Shown in pieces: positions 59,301-64,000 of a DNA stretch of 64,000 bases. Under the pieces are notes generated by a model. That model saw only the letters and a list, made by a program, of their open reading frames with translations. It ran no database searches and had not been told where the DNA came from. The DNA comes from Planoprotostelium fungivorum. Lineage: Eukaryota; Evosea; Variosea; Cavosteliida; Cavosteliaceae. Numbering within the stretch: position 1 is the first letter of the stretch; every line of letters begins with the position of its first letter. The position numbers and the translations under genes are program-made. The DNA is taken from positions 62,001 through 126,000 of the forward strand of contig MDYQ01000053.1 of assembly GCA_003024175.1 (NCBI GenBank), read 5' to 3'.

Positions 59301-62300
59301 ATGGAGCTGCAGGGGATTCGGTCTGCATGGACATGAGAATGGCTCTTCTCATCTCTTCAGCTTCGTCATCTTGAAAGTGTCAGATCGTGATCAAGATGAG
59401 AAAGTCATGATGATGATGATGAGAATCATGATGCAGTGATGACGATGATGAGGAAGTCGTGTCTCACCATCTTCCATATCGAAGAGACCGACTGGGGCAG
59501 GTTCAGACGCAAGAGGTGCAGGTGCAGATTCCTGCGAGGCTTCCACAGCCCTTCCCGCCATCGAAATTGCCAGAGCTCTCGCCATCTCAGCTTCTTCCGA
59601 ATCTTCTTCCATCTGCTCCTCCTATCAACCAGTGAGACATCACACTCCCAAAGTATGACGTCATACCTTATCGGCGGGGGGATCAGGGTTAGCCTCCGAT
59701 TTTTCTTCGGGTTCATTTCCGAAGCGTAAACTCATGGCTACGGCCATCTTGACTGATTCGTCATCTTTCGGTAAGCTTACCTGAAATCGAGTCGATATCG
59801 GAGCGTTGTAGACGAACAAATTCACCTGCTTCGGAACTTCCTTCTTCTCTCTCTTCTTGTGTGGATCGACAGGGGGTAATACGATGGGGAAGAGGGAGAG
59901 GGGAGAGATGACATCCTCTTTACGATTGATGGGTTCTTCTGGAAGGTATTTGGCTCCTGCGTCTTTCACGTTGACCATCAACTCGACTAAGCTCTGGAGA
60001 TAGGAAGAGAAGAGATTGTTCTCTTTCTTCTTTTCAATCTACAACGGTCAATCGTCGCAAAGGTTCGTGCCGTCGTAAAGATTCGTGCCGTCACAAAAAT
60101 TTGAATCGTTGTAGTCTCACCTCATACAGTCCTACCATCTCGTCCTTCAATTTGACCAGTCGATTGAGTGGGTTGAGCAGCAACTTCCGATCTTGCACGC
60201 TCTGCACCAAGTGACAGAGCAAGTAGAAGGCAGACTCCTTCACCATGGATGGTGCGTGTGATGTGTAGATGTAGTCCACGATGGAGTGATACAACTTGAT
60301 GCAGATGTCGTCGAGATTTGGAATGTGGCGGCTGGCTTGATCTAAGAGGAAAGAGACGATCCAGAATGCGAGTCCCAATTTAGGGTGAATTGGGATGGCG
60401 GTAAATTTGAACTTGAAACCGTTACGACCGGAGTTGGAGCTGGAAGGGGTGTTGACTCTCAACCATAATTTTCCGGTGGGAGCTGCGAACGGAACAAATC
60501 TCGATTTCTCCGCGTAGACCTGTTGGAATGTCAATCTACAACGCTGTATATGGAGATGAATACCTTGACGACCTCTGTGGCGGCTTCGTCTGCGTAGAAG
60601 GAGAAAGTGGTTCCCGAATTCGATGAGATGCTGGTGTTCGATCGATCGAAGACGATGATGATGGACGAGGCATCAGGATGATTGATCACGATGGGAGCGT
60701 GAGAGGCAGGTTTTGGCGAGGTGTAGACCGAGCCGTTCGTACCGTTCGACATCAACTATTATATTCCGTCAGCGTTTTCATTTATCTCTATTCGATATGA
60801 AATGATCATGATTCTATTCGTATCACCTCTGACGCGGCAGAGAAACACTGAACGGCTTGATTTACGAGGCATTCGGTGAGTCCAGCACTGCGATTGTTCT
60901 CGTAGAGAGACAAGAGTCTCTCCTGCAGAGAGTGATAGAACCTAGATCCCTTGTCTCCCTTACTTCTCAGTCCATTGGGAGAGGCACCGTGTGGTGGGAG
61001 TGTCAAAACCGGCGTGCTCACGTTCTCGTACGCGATGAGATTCAACACGTTCTACCCCGATCAGCCATCTACAACCCGCCATTCCTCTCACCTCTACGTT
61101 GAGTGAGCCTTCCATGTAGACCGGAGAATGTTGTACGAGCGACAGGACTGCCTTCCTCGCGTGGAGTCTGACTAATTCCTCGGCCACTTCGTTCATCTTT
61201 GTGTACACTTCGGTTCGGCTGAGCCCTTGGACTTGTCTGTCTCCGGGCTGTCTCTCCGTCTTTTCCAAGAGCTTGACGGGGTACCACCATTCGGACAATG
61301 CAGATAATTCTCCGTTGTAGAACTGCAGGAGCACCATGGAGGCCTGGTGGTCTACAGACTTTACGATTCCAGTGTGACCGATGGTACTGTCCATCTGTGT
61401 CACCCAGTTCTTATCGTGAATTTCTCCGGGGACTAGGGTGGGAGACACGATGAAGTGAGATTCCAACTTGAAGTCCTCGATCTAAGACGCGTCAGTTCAC
61501 ATCGTTGGAGATGGATGAATTACTATCTTTATAGATGAATGAATTAATATCGTTATAGATGAATGAGTTAACATCGTTCAATATAAAAATTCACCCTCAG
61601 AGATGGCTTATCTTTCGACGCTGCAGATGCACTCGATGGAAAGTTGATCTGCAGGCCCGTATCTCCCACGATCTGCAGTACGATGCCCTTGGCCTGCTGC
61701 TCGTTGTTTCCCGCCAATTGCGTTCGGATCTGTTGGAGATATTCCTCCACTTCGAAGGGAGAGAATCCGTCCTTCTCCATGAAAGATTTGATGGTGGGGA
61801 TGACTGCTTCCTCCCATGCGGCCGTCAATCGATTCTGTGGTTCTTTACGGTTGATCGTCTCGTGTCTCGTCGAAGTGAAGTTGTCGCAGAGGAAGAAGGA
61901 CTGAGTCGAGACTGGGTTGTAGAGGTCCTCGGGGGGGCCTCTCGCTTCGGGTTGTTTCTTCTCTTCTTTCTTCTCCTCGGTGAGTTGTTCTTTCTCTGTG
62001 GGTTTTGGTTCTTCTTCCTTCTTCGGTTCTTCTTCCTTGTCTTCGTCGTCGCTGTTGTGCGTGAGTTGTTGATGTGAATGTGAGATAGAAGTAAGAGGAG
62101 AGAAATGTGAATACGATGTAGGATATACGATGAAATGAAATAAGATGTAATAGATTTCACATAGTAGATAGAGATAGAATAGAAATAAATACCTGAGAAC
62201 GACATCGTCAAAGTTAAAGATGCCCATGTTCTCAACCAACCAGTTGGATGCCGCCTCCGCACCGATGTAATTCGTCTGCTTCAGGGCAACCAAGGCCATC

Positions 62301-64000
62301 TTCATGTCGAATCCCATGTTCAATATGGGCTGTGCGGCCAACAAGTTGGCAGCCTTGCGATCGGCCTTCTCCTTCTTTCGCAGTGCTTCTTCCTCTAATT
62401 TGTCCTTGACTCTCTTCTCTTCTTCTTCTCTCTTCCTCCTCTCTCTCTCTTCTGCCGTCTCATTCGGGTTACTGAAACGGAAACGGAATGGTTCTTGGCC
62501 GAAATTGACCGTAACGTGACTACCTATGATCGCATGAATAAAAGTAGTTGATATGAATAAAAGTCATGATGAGAAAAATAGTTGATAGGAATAAAGGTGA
62601 TGATGAGAGTGACTGATGTGTGATGGATGTACACGTGTCAACATGTGTGAGATAGACATAAATGATCACCTCGGCTGACACCGACGGCGGGAAAAACTCG
62701 TCCCAATTGTACGTTAGGGAAGGCGATTCCGAGCTCTTGACCGTCCTTTGTAAAGTAGATGCTCTCTTCTTCCCGGTTGTAACCGCAACCGATGACGCTC
62801 TTCGCTTTGTAAGGTGTGCCGTAGTCGTGGAGACGGCGGCTACCTCCCACGAAGGTTGTCTTCTTTCCGTTGGCTTGGTAACGGTAACTGCCGTTGCCCC
62901 AGGTCTTTGCTCCTTTCGGTAAAAATCCAACGCTCAAGTGTGCTCCGTTGCTTTCCACCTGATGAAAGTCAATGACAAATCGTGGATTGATGCATCGACG
63001 ATGTGTGTCATCCGATGAGACGCATCGACGATGATATGTGACGCATCGACGATGGATGCGTTCGAATCGTAGAGAATGATCACCTGATCGAACGTGACCT
63101 CAAAGTAGTACTCTTGAAGGCCGGGCACGAGTGAGTTACCCAACACGATGATCTCCATCTGCTGAGCGGGCTGCCTGCCGAATGGTCTCCTGCCTAATAC
63201 GACGTTGCCCTCTGTTCCCAAGTATTCAAATTTCCTTCGATCTGTTCCACGGAAAATGAACCCCTGCAGTTTGTCGATGGACCAACAAGTCGGCAACAGC
63301 TCCGCCTTGTTCGCGTGGGGATAGAAGGGCAACACGTCTGACATCTTCCTGACCTGCCCCACCATCAGTGATGACGTCATCGACGTACGGTACGTACCTT
63401 ACTGTCTTCCACGTCGACCACGGGCTTCGTGATGTCGTCCCACAGTTTCTCCGCGAGCTGACCTCCTTGTTTCTCCATGGAGTGAACCTTTGAGCTAGGG
63501 TTGGCTTCCGTGGCCAATTTCATGAGGACACCGACGTTCTCTCCTTCCTTCAAAAGCACGTCGGCCGATTCACCAACCGAAAGTAATTTCTCAAGACATT
63601 TGACGGACCTCGCCCTCGCCTCGTTGTAGAGCCACGAGGGTATGGCCGTTGGAACGTGAGACGTCTTGACGAGGGTCATGATGTGGGCGAGGCTGTTCGA
63701 ATCGAGCGGGAAGATGCTGCCGTCGAATTCGAGTTGGGTGATGGGCTTCAATTCGTTGATCGAAACCTTTCTCGGGCTTCTAGAATTGTCGTTGTCAAAG
63801 ATGACTTGGGCGTGATTGCCTGGAACGTCAATGATCGTGCCACACTTCTTGGTAAGACTCTCTTCCACTCGTCCGCCCACCCTTGAATCGAGTTAGATTC
63901 GTTTCACGAACATGTGTTAACGTGTGGGACGGTATAACTCACCGGATGATCTCACTGTGACCTCCTATGATGGCTAAGACGGCCATGACTCGGAGTATTC
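56348..64000 (-). CDS. HECT-type E3 ubiquitin ligase with SPRY, UBA-like, UIM-like and RRM-like domains (5' end off window)
   Basis: Partial: the frame enters at 64000 (MAVLAIIGGHSEIIR, VGGRVEESLTKKCGTI), as in HERC1/HECTD4-type ligases. Order: SPRY domain about 63340-62520 (RKFEYLGTEGNVVLGRRPFG, YYFEVTFDQ, LSVGFLPKGAKTWGNGSYRY, VIGCGYNREEESIYFTKDG); UBA-like NMGFDMKMALVALKQTNYIG about 62215-62320; acidic KEEEPK linker; MIB/HERC2-like patch (NWVTQMDSTIGHTGIVKSVD) near 61400; three UIM-like helices (VKMAVAMSLRFG, EEAEMARALAISMAG, EEMRRAILMSMQ) at 59740, 59600 and 59350; an RRM-like domain at 58690-58925; then the HECT lobe from about 57560 (AEPHFAIKIVFK, GEGGPYRQFFTDVSKEMQG, FEFFGRIMGLSI). The catalytic Cys is in ADTCFFNIMLPEYS (codon 56555-56557). 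It transfers ubiquitin from E2 to substrates. An acidic tail follows (SGQDEEEFSSDTDAD), stop at 56348. Confidence 0.88.

Overview
The window looks like nuclear DNA of a gene-dense, intron-rich unicellular eukaryote, most likely an amoebozoan of the protosteloid or slime-mould type (inference). Introns are nearly all GT-AG and 38-60 nt long, spacers are short, and both strands are used. The gene mix fits: a hybrid histidine kinase with an N-terminal kinase-like domain, a GPS-bearing receptor kinase, CLU-domain proteins, a slime-mould-like Cys/His zinc knuckle and ankyrin-type proteins. I saw no reverse transcriptase, transposase, capsid gene or rRNA, and no convincing tRNA.

Left part (1-12.3 kb): the end of a minus-strand acidic protein cut by the window edge, a doubtful small gene, an ankyrin protein, a SWEET sugar transporter, and a 41-exon hybrid histidine kinase of 1942 aa (degenerate kinase, AAA-type ATPase, helical region, GAF, HisKA, HATPase, receiver). 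Reading-frame closure over all 41 exons supports this model.

Housekeeping block (12.8-27.4 kb): a P4-ATPase lipid flippase (1112 aa, 22 exons), LSM6, a nucleolin-like protein (393 aa), a CYC8/SSN6-type TPR co-repressor and eIF3b.

Accessory block (28.6-50 kb): three CLU-domain paralogues, one on plus and two on minus. They are almost identical in some patches, including an intron, and very different elsewhere. Between them lie a foldback element, an SH3-RhoGAP protein, a receptor-like protein (signal peptide, bulb-lectin domain, IPT-like segment, GPS, one membrane helix, degenerate kinase) and a cytosolic 5'-nucleotidase.

Right part (50-64 kb): a zinc-knuckle nuclear protein, an unclear gene, a 98-aa homeodomain protein, an ankyrin-like protein of three tandem modules, and a large HECT ubiquitin ligase that runs off the right edge and carries SPRY, UBA-like, three UIM-like motifs and, unusually, an RRM-like domain.

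The best candidates for something undescribed are the lectin/GPS/pseudokinase receptor, the HECT ligase with an RRM, the patchwork CLU trio, and a short palindromic motif (ATCTACAACG and its complement) that recurs in introns together with paired TTGTAG acceptors.
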